NCBI RefSeq assembly: GCF_030813115.1
Contig: NZ_JAUSTY010000004.1
Coordinates: 124,001-188,000, forward strand
Direction: 5' to 3'
Length of the DNA: 64,000 bases
From: Bacillus horti
GTDB lineage: Bacteria; Bacillota; Bacilli; Caldalkalibacillales; JCM-10596
Part shown: positions 54,048 to 63,319 of the stretch, one piece after another
Position numbering within the stretch: position 1 is the first letter of the stretch
Layout of the letters: each line of letters starts with the position of its first letter
Program-made: the position numbers and the translations under genes
The notes under the pieces: generated by a model
Told to the model about the DNA's origin: nothing
Database searches by the model: none
Seen by the model: only the letters and a program-made list of their open reading frames with translations

Positions 54048-55039
54048 AGATTAGAGAGAAAAAATCATGGAAAGTCTTTTTACTATCCCTATTTCCTTTA
54101 CTTGCTTTGATGAGTCTGTTGTATAGCCTGTCTTTCGGTTCGGTAGAAGTCAGTATTCCGGATATTATTAACATTCTGCTTGGCGATAAGCAAGGCGAAT
54201 ACTATACGATCATCTGGAGTGTGCGGCTTCCACGTCTATTGATTGCTGCTCTTGTTGGAATGAATCTTGCATTAGCAGGAGCACTTCTACAGGGAGTTAT
54301 GAGAAATCCGATGGCAGATCCCCATATTATTGGAGTTTCCTCTGGAGCTGGATTGTTTGGTGTGTTTATAATGCTAGTTTTTCCAGCATATAGTCATCTA
54401 CTTGTTCCTGCTGCTTTCATAGGAGCTATGACAGCCGCTTTCATTGTATATATCCTAGCGTGGAACAAGGGAGTATCTCCTATACGAATCATATTAGCTG
54501 GAGTAGCCGTATCCGCTTTTTTAAACTCCGGAGTATCTGCCCTATATACCTTTTACAGTGATCGTGTTCCGGGAACGATTTCCTTTATGGTTGGGAGTCT
54601 TTCAGCGAAAAGCTGGCAGCAATTTGATGTACTATGGCCCTATTCGTTGATTGGGATTTTTCTGGCGATGATCGGGGCACAAAGAATGAACATTTTAATG
54701 CTCGGAGATGCGGAATCCCGTTCTTTGGGTTTAAATACTGAGGGATATCGTTTGTGGTTTATTGCTATCGGAGCCTTGCTTGCAGCAAGCGCAGTCAGTG
54801 TAGTCGGGCTACTTGGATTTGTAGGTCTTATTGTCCCACATGCTGCAAGACTTTTGGTAGGGAATGACTACCGTGTTCTGCTTCCATGCTCTGCTTTTCT
54901 CGGAGTAATTGTTGTATCTGTCTCCGATACCCTTGGGAGAACACTGTTTAGCCCGATCGAGCTACCAGTGGGAATCATTATGGGCATTATTGGAGCACCA
55001 TTTTTCATATATCTACTAAGAAAGAAGAGTTCAATATGA
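54044..55039 (+). CDS. FecCD-family ABC permease
   Basis: 331 residues with about ten hydrophobic helices. V-R-L-P-R-L-L-I-A-A-L-V-G, L-A-G-A-L-L-Q-G-V-M-R-N-P-M-A-D-P and G-L-L-G-F-V-G-L-I-V-P-H-A-A-R-L-L-V-G-N-D are conserved BtuC/FecCD blocks. A single permease gene implies a homodimer. Overlaps its neighbours by 4 bases on each side. Confidence 0.92.
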   Translation: MKIREKKSWKVFLLSLFPLLALMSLLYSLSFGSVEVSIPDIINILLGDKQGEYYTIIWSVRLPRLLIAALVGMNLALAGALLQGVMRNPMADPHIIGVSSGAGLFGVFIMLVFPAYSHLLVPAAFIGAMTAAFIVYILAWNKGVSPIRIILAGVAVSAFLNSGVSALYTFYSDRVPGTISFMVGSLSAKSWQQFDVLWPYSLIGIFLAMIGAQRMNILMLGDAESRSLGLNTEGYRLWFIAIGALLAASAVSVVGLLGFVGLIVPHAARLLVGNDYRVLLPCSAFLGVIVVSVSDTLGRTLFSPIELPVGIIMGIIGAPFFIYLLRKKSSI

Positions 55040-55812
55040 TGCTAGAATCAAAACAAATTCATTTATCCTACAACCATTCACCTGTACTGTCCGAAGTCAA
55101 TGTGAGTTTTATTGAAGGGAAAATTACAAGTATCATCGGCCCGAACGGCTGCGGAAAAAGCACCTTTTTACAGGCAATTGCTCGTCAATTAACTCCTGAT
55201 CAGGGAAAGATTTATTTGCGCGGAACAGATACAACCCGATGGAAAAGAAAAGACTTTGCCAAGGAAGTTGCTTTTTTAATGCAAACCCATGCACAGACTC
55301 CCGAAATTACAGTTAGCAGGTTGGTAGAGTTTGGGAGGTTTCCCCATAAAAAAAAGTTCCAGAGGTTAGCGCAGGAAGATTACGAGGTTATAGAGTGGGC
55401 AGTCCATATTACCCAACTGGAACCGTTGCTTGACCGTAATGTACAAAGCTTGTCTGGAGGAGAGAGGCAAAGGGCATGGATTGCGATGGCGTTGGCTCAG
55501 CAGCCTCATTTACTTTTGCTTGATGAACCGACTACCTTTTTAGATATTCACCATCAACTTGAAATTATTAATATGTTAAAAAGGCTGAATAAAGATCACA
55601 AGATGACTATCATTACGGTTCTACATGATATGAATCAAGCGGCATTTGTTTCCGATCAAATTGTCGTTTTCAAACAAGGAAAATTATATAGAGCTGGTTC
55701 GCCAAATGAAGTTATTACGGAAATGATGCTTCGAGAAGTATTTAATATCAGCGCGAAAATTACGACTGAGGACGGGATTCCACATATCAGCCATATGGAA
55801 TTAATTCGGTAA
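55036..55812 (+). CDS. FecE/FhuC-type ABC ATP-binding protein
   Basis: 258 residues. Walker A is GPNGCGKSTFLQAI (about 35-48), signature LSGGERQRAWIAMALAQ, Walker B LLLLDEPTTFLD, followed by H-H-Q-L-E and the H-loop V-L-H-D-M-N-Q-A. This completes a three-gene importer of the siderophore/haem/B12 class. The start overlaps the permease stop; a second ATG follows immediately. Confidence 0.92.
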   Translation: MMLESKQIHLSYNHSPVLSEVNVSFIEGKITSIIGPNGCGKSTFLQAIARQLTPDQGKIYLRGTDTTRWKRKDFAKEVAFLMQTHAQTPEITVSRLVEFGRFPHKKKFQRLAQEDYEVIEWAVHITQLEPLLDRNVQSLSGGERQRAWIAMALAQQPHLLLLDEPTTFLDIHHQLEIINMLKRLNKDHKMTIITVLHDMNQAAFVSDQIVVFKQGKLYRAGSPNEVITEMMLREVFNISAKITTEDGIPHISHMELIR

Positions 55813-55961
55813 ATATTTTTCGGTTGTCGGGAGATGAGATAAAGAGCCTAGTTGAATGGTTGTCCACGAAGAAATAAGGGAGTTAAGATCTTGATGATGA
55901 TTTCGTTGCCTGACTTGCGATAAACGATATGAGACTAGTAAACTAGGAGGAGAAAGTTAAG

Positions 55962-56579
55962 ATGCAGAAATGGAAAGTGGGAATTTTGTTATTCGATGAC
56001 GTTGAAGTATTAGACTTTGCAGGCCCTTTTGAGGTCTTTTCCATTACGACTATAAATTACGGTAAAGCTGATGCCTATCAGCCTTTTGAGGTATCAACTA
56101 TTTCAGAAACGGGGGAGCCCATAAGGGCAACAAACGGATTGAAAGTTATTCCGGACTATAGCTTGGGGACGGCACCTTACTTTGACCTGTTAGTTATACC
56201 TGGAGGGTTAGGAACAGACCGGGAGAGAGAAAATAAAGCCATGCTACATTGGATTTATAACCGTTACGAGGATGTGAAGTGGATGACGTCCGTATGTACA
56301 GGAGCTTTTCTACTCGCTGAAATTGGACTTTTAAATCATAGGAGGGCTACGACTCATTGTCTGTCTATAGAGACTTTGAAGAAAGATTTCCCTGAGATTT
56401 CGGTAAAGGAAAATGTGAAGTTTGTAGACGAGGGTAAAATTGTAACTGCCGCAGGTGTATCGGCGGGTATTCACATGGCCTTCCATATGGTTCGTCGATT
56501 GCTTGGAACAGAGGCAGCGGAGCAGACAGCTGGTTTTATGGAATATGATATAAGCTTCGATGAGCTTGAGGGTATTTAA
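55962..56579 (+). CDS. DJ-1/PfpI family protein
   Basis: 205 residues. V-G-I-L-L-F-D-D-V-E-V-L-D-F-A-G-P-F-E-V (about 5-24) and the nucleophile elbow V-C-T-G-A-F-L-L-A (Cys about 111) followed by T-T-H-C are typical of the GATase1-like DJ-1/PfpI group, close to the ligand domains of AraC-type GlxA regulators but with no helix-turn-helix. The function may be isonitrile/glyoxal-related chemistry or chaperone-like; undetermined. AGGAGG precedes the ATG. Confidence 0.82.
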   Translation: MQKWKVGILLFDDVEVLDFAGPFEVFSITTINYGKADAYQPFEVSTISETGEPIRATNGLKVIPDYSLGTAPYFDLLVIPGGLGTDRERENKAMLHWIYNRYEDVKWMTSVCTGAFLLAEIGLLNHRRATTHCLSIETLKKDFPEISVKENVKFVDEGKIVTAAGVSAGIHMAFHMVRRLLGTEAAEQTAGFMEYDISFDELEGI

Positions 56580-56623
56580 TGTAAGAAACATTCTAATGAA
56601 GATACAACAGGAGGGATTACAGG

Positions 56624-56901
56624 ATGAATTCATCCATTAGCTTGAAGCAAACGATTCCGATCTTTCGCATTGTGGTGATTGCATCATCCACTTAACGGAG
56701 CATCATGGGGACTCTACCCCTGGATCAGCTATTCGTGTAGAGATACAGAACATCGAAGAATTTCATAAAGAGCTTGCTTCTAAGAACTATGCATATGCAC
56801 GTCCGGGATTAGAGGAAACTCCTTGGAAAACGCGTGAAATCAGAGTTGGTGATCCCTTTCATAACCATCTTTTGTTCTATGAATTTACAAACGAATCATA
56901 A
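56624..56901 (+). pseudogene. Decayed glyoxalase-superfamily gene
   Basis: An ATG after CAGGAGGG opens MNSSISLKQTIPIFR and soon stops. Another frame from about 56670 reads D-C-I-I-H-L-T-E-H-H-G-D-S-T-P-G-S-A and continues through A-R-P-G-L-E-E-T-P-W-K-T-R-E to F-T-N-E-S-stop. The family is the roughly 120-residue glyoxalase/bleomycin-resistance-like type. About 40 residues between the I-F-R and D-C-I-I-H blocks are missing and the frame shifts at the junction, so this is an internal deletion. Confidence 0.78.
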
Positions 56902-56965
56902 ACTTGCCTTGAAGAAGGCTTTATGATCTTATCATCTAGTTGATTGTAAATTTGAAAAACGTAAA

Positions 56966-57000
56966 GCGCACACTCTTATCAAAAAAGAATGTGCGCTTTT
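56966..57000. terminator. Terminator between convergent genes
   Basis: AAAGCGCACA pairs with TGTGCGCTTT, followed by T; A-run on the other side. Confidence 0.8.
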
Positions 57001-57043
57001 CATGTTTGTTTTATAGTCTACAACACGAAGTATTGTTCACGTT

Positions 57044-58876
57044 TTAGAACAGATCCCTAAACAAATTAATAAATCGATTCCAGAATCCTTCTTTTTCCTC
57101 TGCTTGATTTTCTGTCACTTCAGGCTCAGGGTGCTTTAAATCCGCTGTTCTGAAAACAAATTGAACAAGGTTGATGTTTTCATTTTCCTGAGATACAAAG
57201 GATACGACTTCAAAATCAGAATGATCGTAGTCCGCCATTAGCTGATCCACTTCGTCTTTCATTTGGTCTGGTAAATCTCTGGTGGATGAAGACAGCTCTG
57301 CGGTTCCAGCGTGAAGCTCGCCAACCCCATCTTTCAATTCTCCAATCCCATCAGTTAAACCTTCTATTCCTTGATCTAACTCTCCATAGGAATTAGATAG
57401 CTGACCGATTCCTCCCGTATAGTCTTCTAAACCTGTGTGAAAGGCTTCGTAATTCTGAGCAAGACTAGAGATACCTTCCTGTAGCTGAGCTAAGGATTCT
57501 GCAGGATTTTGGTTAGTTGGGGCAGACAGCTCCGCTGCTATGCCCGTCATTTGACCAGCCATTTCTGTAAGGGAGCCATTGACTTGCTTCAATGTCGTTT
57601 CCATGGCGTCAAAGCTTTCCTTTACAGCATTATAGGTTCCTTTAGCTTTTTGTGCAGCAGCATACGTACTGATCAACTTATCAAGCACAGCACGATTCGC
57701 ACCACTAGCATAGAGCTGCTGAATGTCTTCTTCAGTAACGTCATGCTCTGGGATTTCCTCCATCGCATTGTTCAGCATCTCGTAGGATGTTCCGAAGTGT
57801 GTACCTAACGTTTCAAGTCCCGTAGCCATTTCCCGTAGGCCATTTGCCATTTGCATAAGCCCATCTTCAAGCTGCTGCAATTCGTCCAAGCTTCCTTCTC
57901 CTAAACTGCCTCTAAGAGACTGATCTAACGTTTTAAGAGCTTCTCCAATAGTTGCAGATGCCTGGACTAAGTCAGCTGAGGAGTCATTAATAGCTGCAAT
58001 TCCATCTCTATATTCCCTTGAACCACTGCGAAGCTCACTTGCACCATCGTGTAACTCAGTAATTCCATTCAGCAGTTCAGTAATACCATTATGAACCTCT
58101 TCAATAGCGTCACTTAGCGTAGCGAAATCTCCAGTCATAGAATCCATATCTGGTAGCTCTACGGACATGGAAAAAGGAACGGCTGCAATATCAATGCCAG
58201 CTAATTCAAAATCTGTTACGTTTGCTTCTAACAAGAGAGTTTCCTCTTGTTCGGGCATTACCGTAAAAGTAATCTGTTTATTCTTCCCAGCATTAGCGAA
58301 TACTCCGTCAGGAGCTTTAATGTCCTTAAATTTTTCTAAATCGAATGAAACGGAGATCTGTAATAAGTAATTTTCAAAAAATATAGGATTGACGGACGCA
58401 TTAGCAGACGTTTCAATCTGAATTTGAACATCCCCATTCTCGCCTATAAGCTCATCAGGAGCAATTTCTTCTCCATCGAGCCAATAGGAGATAGAAAAGT
58501 TCCAAGGAAGACTATCATCGTCAATATTACCTTGATAATAAAACTTTCCTTCAGGAGCTACGAATGACACAGAATCATCCTGTTGTTCAATAAGAGATAG
58601 ATTTGATAAATTTTTCAGGCTTGAGTATTGACCAAAATCGGTGATCTCCCCAGCTTTGGCTACATCTAAAATATTGACAACATAGATATGTTCACTTTTA
58701 CCGCTAGGATTTAGCGTTGCATAGACCACTTCATCCTTGGAAGAGACCTCTCCCATTTCTGTAGAGGCATCTTCTTGGGATGTGCTAGAATTTGAGTTCG
58801 CTGTAGTAGCCGACCATGAAGGTAGTAATAAAAGAATGGTCATTAAGATAAGTAGATACTTTCTTATGCTCCTCAT
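57044..58876 (-). CDS. Secreted coiled-coil protein, YhgE/Pip-like, partner of MMPL transporter
   Basis: 610 residues. Signal peptide (about 1-26, LLILMTILLLLPSWSATTA), a beta-rich N-terminal domain (30-240), then long coiled coil with heptads of the type L-X-X-G-I-X-X-L-X-D-G (about 255-540: E-L-L-N-G-I-T-E-L-H-D-G, G-L-T-D-G-I-G-E-L-K-D-G). This heptad style is that of YhgE/Pip and the X-X-X-L-X-X-G repeats, but the usual five C-terminal helices are absent; only a short amphipathic tail remains. It starts 4 bases after the MMPL gene, so the two probably act together in the envelope. Confidence 0.72.
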   Translation of the reverse strand: MRSIRKYLLILMTILLLLPSWSATTANSNSSTSQEDASTEMGEVSSKDEVVYATLNPSGKSEHIYVVNILDVAKAGEITDFGQYSSLKNLSNLSLIEQQDDSVSFVAPEGKFYYQGNIDDDSLPWNFSISYWLDGEEIAPDELIGENGDVQIQIETSANASVNPIFFENYLLQISVSFDLEKFKDIKAPDGVFANAGKNKQITFTVMPEQEETLLLEANVTDFELAGIDIAAVPFSMSVELPDMDSMTGDFATLSDAIEEVHNGITELLNGITELHDGASELRSGSREYRDGIAAINDSSADLVQASATIGEALKTLDQSLRGSLGEGSLDELQQLEDGLMQMANGLREMATGLETLGTHFGTSYEMLNNAMEEIPEHDVTEEDIQQLYASGANRAVLDKLISTYAAAQKAKGTYNAVKESFDAMETTLKQVNGSLTEMAGQMTGIAAELSAPTNQNPAESLAQLQEGISSLAQNYEAFHTGLEDYTGGIGQLSNSYGELDQGIEGLTDGIGELKDGVGELHAGTAELSSSTRDLPDQMKDEVDQLMADYDHSDFEVVSFVSQENENINLVQFVFRTADLKHPEPEVTENQAEEKEGFWNRFINLFRDLF

Positions 58877-58880
58877 CTAA

Positions 58881-60893
58881 TCATTTCTCCTTATAAAAAT
58901 TTGCTTTCCAGGTTGTTTTCCTAATGAGCTTGTCAAACACAAGAAGAACGGCTGGTAGGAAGAAAACAACCATGATAAAGGCAAGCAGTGCGCCTCTTCC
59001 AAGTAATAACCCGATTGAGCTTACAATAGGGTTGGATGAGGTAATCCATAAAATAAACCCGACACTAGATAAAATGGAGGCCGATATTGAGATGGCAAAA
59101 ATTTTCTCATCCAAAGCTTTTTTTAGAGCCTGTAGTGCTGGCATATCCTGACGATATTTTTTGTAAGCATCTGTTAGAAGTATGGCGTAATCAATTGTTG
59201 CCGCAAGCTGAATGATGCTAATCAGTAGATAACCAACATAAACCAATGTGGACTCAGTAAAGTAAGGAACTGATAGATTAATCCAAACCGATGATTGAAT
59301 GGTTAATAGCATGACGATAGGAATGGAAATAGATTTAAAGGTTAAGGCAAGGACAAGGGCAATCGTACTAAGCGTTAAAATATTGACTAGGGTGTTATCC
59401 TTTTGCACTGTATTTTTAATGTCGTACAGTGTGATACTTTCCCCCACAGAGTAGGCTTCCTCTCCGTAATAATTCCTAGCCGTATCCTGAACCTGTTCAA
59501 TGACTTGAAACGCTAGATCTCCCTCAGTAGGGGTGTTGGCTTGTAGGATAATGCGACTATAGTTATCCGAATAAAATTGCTCCGTTACGGAAGCATCTAA
59601 ATATTCTGGTGGAATAGCAGTACCTACCATATTTACATAGGCGAGGACACTTGAAACATGCTCTATCTCCTCGAGATCTCTTACCAATTGCTCTTCTTTA
59701 GCGATGTCTTCTTTAGGAACTAGCAATACAATTGGAGTCGTATCTCCAAAATGCTCTTGAATTTTTATAATATCGCTTCCTGCTCTTGTCTCCTCTGGCT
59801 GTTCGCCTATACCATAAATGAAGCTCGTCTGACTTTGTGCTAGAAAAGCGGGTACAATAAGGACAAAGATAAGTATAAGACTAGGAATCTTCATTTTCAC
59901 AACAAAATTCCCTACTCCTTTGAAGCTAGGTATTAAAGGCTTATGCTGTGTTTTATCAATCCATTTGTATAGTAAAACGGTTAAAGCAGGTAATAGAACC
60001 ATCACACTAATGAAGCTAAACAAGATCCCTTTTACCAAATTAATTCCTAGATCAGATCCGATTTCAAATTGCATAAATGATAACGCCATAAAACCAAAAA
60101 AGGTTGTTGTTGCACTGGCTCCGATAGCAGGAAATGAATCCTTCATGGCGTGCTGCATAGCGATCCGAGGATCTTTAAAAGTCTTTCTATGATCGGAAAA
60201 GCTATGAAGAAGAAAGATGGCATAATCTAGTGATACGGCCAGCTGTAAAATCGGAGCAACTGATTGAGTAATAAAGGATACTTCACCAAGAAAAATATTT
60301 GTTCCCATGTTAATTAAAATGGAAACACCGATAGCAATTAAGAAAAAGATAGGCTCCACCCAAGAGGTAGTCGAAATAACTAGGATAATGATAATGATCG
60401 GGACTAACAATGCGGCAGCGTAAAAGCTTTCCGTTCCCGTCATTTGCTGTTGTGTAGCAGTATCAAGCGATTCTCCTGCCATAGCATTCTCTTCACCAAT
60501 CAATTCATAGATTTCATTGGTAATGGAAACCTCTTCTCCGCTACGAATACTAAACATAAATAAGGCTTTATCATCCTTATAATAGGCTTCTACCGTATCA
60601 GTATCCGCCATCTCAAGCGGGGCTTTTAGATCAACAACATCATCTAGCCATGTGACATCCGAAACACCATCTATTGCAGAGAGTTGCTCTTTAAAAGCAA
60701 TAGCTTCCTGTAGAGTCACACCCTCAATCATAACGCGATTCGTAGGGATATTACCGCCAAACTCCTGCTCCATAATTTGAAGAGCTGTCGTAGATTGAGC
60801 CTCTTCGGGCAAGTAATCCTTCATATCGTAATTTACTGAAACAGTAAACTGTGCAAAAACACAAATGACCGTAAGGATTGTGAAGATGGTCAC
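58881..60893 (-). CDS. MMPL/RND-superfamily transporter
   Basis: At least 670 residues with about 12 helices in two repeats, each with a large outside loop (about 20-155 and 365-505). M-K-D-Y-L-P-E-E-A-Q-S near the start and S-L-D-Y-A-I-F-L-L-H and T-I-D-Y-A-I-L-L-T-D in helix 4/10 positions (proton-relay Asp-Tyr pairs) are typical of MMPL/YdfJ proteins, which export lipids or surfactants. The first start codon in frame is GTG at 60893, but homologous sequence (R-I-A-E-N-I-I-K-H-R-K-A-I) continues upstream to 60941, where a TGA occurs one base out of phase with an ATG. Confidence 0.82.
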   Translation of the reverse strand: MTIFTILTVICVFAQFTVSVNYDMKDYLPEEAQSTTALQIMEQEFGGNIPTNRVMIEGVTLQEAIAFKEQLSAIDGVSDVTWLDDVVDLKAPLEMADTDTVEAYYKDDKALFMFSIRSGEEVSITNEIYELIGEENAMAGESLDTATQQQMTGTESFYAAALLVPIIIIILVISTTSWVEPIFFLIAIGVSILINMGTNIFLGEVSFITQSVAPILQLAVSLDYAIFLLHSFSDHRKTFKDPRIAMQHAMKDSFPAIGASATTTFFGFMALSFMQFEIGSDLGINLVKGILFSFISVMVLLPALTVLLYKWIDKTQHKPLIPSFKGVGNFVVKMKIPSLILIFVLIVPAFLAQSQTSFIYGIGEQPEETRAGSDIIKIQEHFGDTTPIVLLVPKEDIAKEEQLVRDLEEIEHVSSVLAYVNMVGTAIPPEYLDASVTEQFYSDNYSRIILQANTPTEGDLAFQVIEQVQDTARNYYGEEAYSVGESITLYDIKNTVQKDNTLVNILTLSTIALVLALTFKSISIPIVMLLTIQSSVWINLSVPYFTESTLVYVGYLLISIIQLAATIDYAILLTDAYKKYRQDMPALQALKKALDEKIFAISISASILSSVGFILWITSSNPIVSSIGLLLGRGALLAFIMVVFFLPAVLLVFDKLIRKTTWKANFYKEK

Positions 60894-60978
60894 GATGGCC
60901 TTTCTATGCTTTATAATATTTTCTGCAATGCGTATAACGTCTCATCCTCTCTTGCCATTATTTTGTGCACACTATAAC

Positions 60979-61009
60979 ATTATATGGACACAGTGTTGAG
61001 TATTCAACA
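60979..61009 (-). promoter_or_regulatory. MMPL promoter with TetR-type palindrome
   Basis: Minus strand: -35 TTGAAT, 17-base spacer, -10 TATAAT (plus positions 61002-61007 and 60979-60984). TGTTGA-N4-TCAACA (60994-61009) overlaps the -35 and is a candidate operator for the divergent TetR regulator. Confidence 0.65.
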
Positions 61010-61106
61010 AACAGTTTAACTATAATCGTGATTTGAGCAACATTATTGGCATTTGTGTTGGCTAAAAAGTGAAAAGAAAGTAAGTAAGTCATGAAAGGAA
61101 GATAGG

Positions 61107-61664
61107 ATGCCTAACTCAATAGACAGAAGGAAAAAGTATACGAGGATGGTACTAAAGGATAGTCTTATACAGCTTTTAAAGGAAAAACCGATTTCATCTA
61201 TTACCGTCAAGGAGCTGTGTGAATTAGCGGATGTGAATCGCTCAACCTTTTATGCCCATTACTACAATCAGTTTGATCTGCTTGACAAAATTGAAGAAGA
61301 AACCATTGAAGATATGAAGGGCTACATGAATAAGTTCAAGTATGAGAAAAAGGAAGATGTTCCACATATCATGGAAAATTTATTGGGCTATTTTTCCTCA
61401 AATCGAGACGTCTGCCAAACACTGCTTAACGAAACAGAAACGACGTTTCAGAGCAAAGCAACAGTTGTTGCGCACCAATTCTTCTTAAAGAATTGGACCT
61501 ATATGAATGATCAAGAAGAGGATCTGACTGAATATCTAAGCACGTACGTGATTAACGGAGCAATCCATGTTGTTAAAGCTTGGCTTGCAAATGGAATGGA
61601 TAAGTCACCCGGAGAAATGGCTAAGATTTTAAATCATTTTATCAACAAAGGTCTAGAGCGTTAA
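61107..61664 (+). CDS. TetR/AcrR-family transcriptional regulator
   Basis: 185 residues. The N-terminal helix-turn-helix is PISSITVKELCELADVNRST followed by F-Y-A-H-Y-Y-N-Q-F-D-L-L (about 28-60). The ligand domain fits the TetR_C_7/DhaS-like group. GGAAGATAGG precedes the ATG. It is divergent from the MMPL/coiled-coil operon and is presumably its repressor; the inducer is unknown. Confidence 0.88.
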   Translation: MPNSIDRRKKYTRMVLKDSLIQLLKEKPISSITVKELCELADVNRSTFYAHYYNQFDLLDKIEEETIEDMKGYMNKFKYEKKEDVPHIMENLLGYFSSNRDVCQTLLNETETTFQSKATVVAHQFFLKNWTYMNDQEEDLTEYLSTYVINGAIHVVKAWLANGMDKSPGEMAKILNHFINKGLER

Positions 61665-61706
61665 TATATCTATTAATTAAAATTATTTACTCATGGAAAC
61701 AACCTG

Positions 61707-62510
61707 CTATGTGAAGGGAAATTCGTTATGCTGGCAAAGATATATAAATTCGTAAATATGGTCGTTTAATTTATCTGCTGCCTTTGTTGGTACCTGATGC
61801 TTCATATCTTTAAAGATAACAAGGCGACTGTTGGGCAATCGTTCTTGTAATACCCGTGCATAAGGATGAAAGGTTTTATCCTTCTCTCCGTAAACTAACA
61901 GCATTGGTTGATTTATATCACTAAGTTGGCTAGTGCAATTGTAATGCATGCTGTATTGGTAATATTGTTCAGCATTTTTGGCATTAGTTCTTTTTGCATC
62001 TTTAAACAACAAACGAATGAGGGATAAATGGGATAGCTTTGTAGTAGCTTGTGCCCATGATACAGAGAGTGCAATTGTATGAATCATGCCATAATGCGAA
62101 AAAAGACGACCTAGTGATATCATCTGCTTAAGCTTCCTGTCACTGACTTGAGACATACCGCAAATAACAACGCCACCTAATGCTCGTTCAGGGTAGGCTA
62201 AAAAAAATTCAAGCATGACTGATCCACCAGTCGAATATCCACATAAAAAGGCTTTTTCAATCTGTAACTCGTCCATTAATTTCTTAATATCTTCAACAAT
62301 TAATGGATAGGTTACTTCCTGTTCAGAAGGCTCACTGTGCCCATGACCGCGAATATCGAAAGCAATTGTTCGAAAATACTTTGATAAATGATCGATTTGA
62401 TATGTGAAATTTAAGCTGGTTAATACTGGTGGATGGATAAATATGATCGCCGTTCCTTTACCTTTATCTGTGTAATACATATTGTAGCCATTGATATAAG
62501 CATGGGGCAT
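61707..62510 (-). CDS. Alpha/beta hydrolase
   Basis: 267 residues from the ATG at 62510 (AGGTGA 7 bases before; a GTG lies two codons earlier). F-I-H-P-P-V-L (oxyanion region), A-F-D-I-R-G-H-G-H-S, nucleophile elbow G-Y-S-T-G-G (Ser about 94), acid V-Y-G-E-K-D-K-T-F (about 211) and H in F-K-D-M-K-H-Q-V (about 240) give a full catalytic triad. No signal peptide. Similar to peroxidase/esterase-like hydrolases; the substrate is unknown. The 320 bases upstream (62517-62837) contain a CCCC/GGGG hairpin with a T-run near 62732-62753 and no gene. Confidence 0.85.
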   Translation of the reverse strand: MPHAYINGYNMYYTDKGKGTAIIFIHPPVLTSLNFTYQIDHLSKYFRTIAFDIRGHGHSEPSEQEVTYPLIVEDIKKLMDELQIEKAFLCGYSTGGSVMLEFFLAYPERALGGVVICGMSQVSDRKLKQMISLGRLFSHYGMIHTIALSVSWAQATTKLSHLSLIRLLFKDAKRTNAKNAEQYYQYSMHYNCTSQLSDINQPMLLVYGEKDKTFHPYARVLQERLPNSRLVIFKDMKHQVPTKAADKLNDHIYEFIYLCQHNEFPFT

Positions 62511-62837
62511 CTTCACTTCACCTACTTAGTTTTTATGATTAATATGGCTATTATGTAGAATCTCTATTCTATGAAACCTAATAATTCCGATTGAAATGAA
62601 ATTATGGAGGGCTATCAAGGAACAGATAGCGCCTACTCACTGGAATTGGTAACTAGAGTATTTTCTTGTGCAAATCAGGAGCTATCTAATAACTGTAAAT
62701 GTGTTCTTCGTAACAATATATTCACAATATGACCCCAAGGGGCTATTTTTTAATAGTGCATTTCATATTATGATTTATTAGAAAAGGATATATATGCTAA
62801 CTGTTAGGATTAGCTATAGGGAAACGGGGGATTAACA

Positions 62838-63200
62838 ATGAAAAAATCTAACAAGTATTTTCGCTTAGGAGTTATTTTGGGTATGTTTTTACTTGTCCTT
62901 GCAGCTTGTTCTTCTGATCAGAGTGAGCCAGCAGAAGAGCCAGGTGAGTCTGAAGAATCTGGAGGAGAAGTGGCATTCCAAGAAGCGATAGACACATACC
63001 AGAATAGCTGTATTTCTTGCCATGGAACTGATTTACAAGGCGGAGCTGGTCCAGATTTAAGAGAAGTGGGAGCAAACCTTAGTCAAGACGAAATTGAAAC
63101 AGTTATTCGCGATGGCAGAGGGATTATGCCTGGATATGCGAGTCAATTTAGTCAAGATCAAATTGTTGAATTGGCAGAATGGCTTGCATCTAAAAACTAA
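62838..63200 (+). CDS. cccB: Lipoprotein cytochrome c-551 (CccB-like)
   Basis: 120 residues. Lipobox L-V-L-A-A-C (Cys about 24), an acidic serine/glutamate linker (27-47), then a small class I cytochrome domain with haem motif C-I-S-C-H (about 58-62) and axial Met in G-I-M-P-G-Y-A (about 95). It carries electrons on the outer face of the membrane, typically to cytochrome c oxidase. The ATG follows GGGGGAT. Size and layout match Bacillus CccB. Confidence 0.88.
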   Translation: MKKSNKYFRLGVILGMFLLVLAACSSDQSEPAEEPGESEESGGEVAFQEAIDTYQNSCISCHGTDLQGGAGPDLREVGANLSQDEIETVIRDGRGIMPGYASQFSQDQIVELAEWLASKN

Positions 63201-63219
63201 TAATTATGCGTTACATAAA

Positions 63220-63257
63220 ACACGCACATTCTTAAAGTATTGAATGTGCGTGTTTTT
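63220..63257 (+). terminator. Terminator after cccB
   Basis: ACACGCACATTC pairs with GAATGTGCGTGT, followed by TTTTTT. Confidence 0.85.
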
Positions 63258-63319
63258 TACGGTCTAAGAATTATAAATTTGATACAATGTTATAAATATA
63301 TAGAAGCTTTTAGAAAGGC

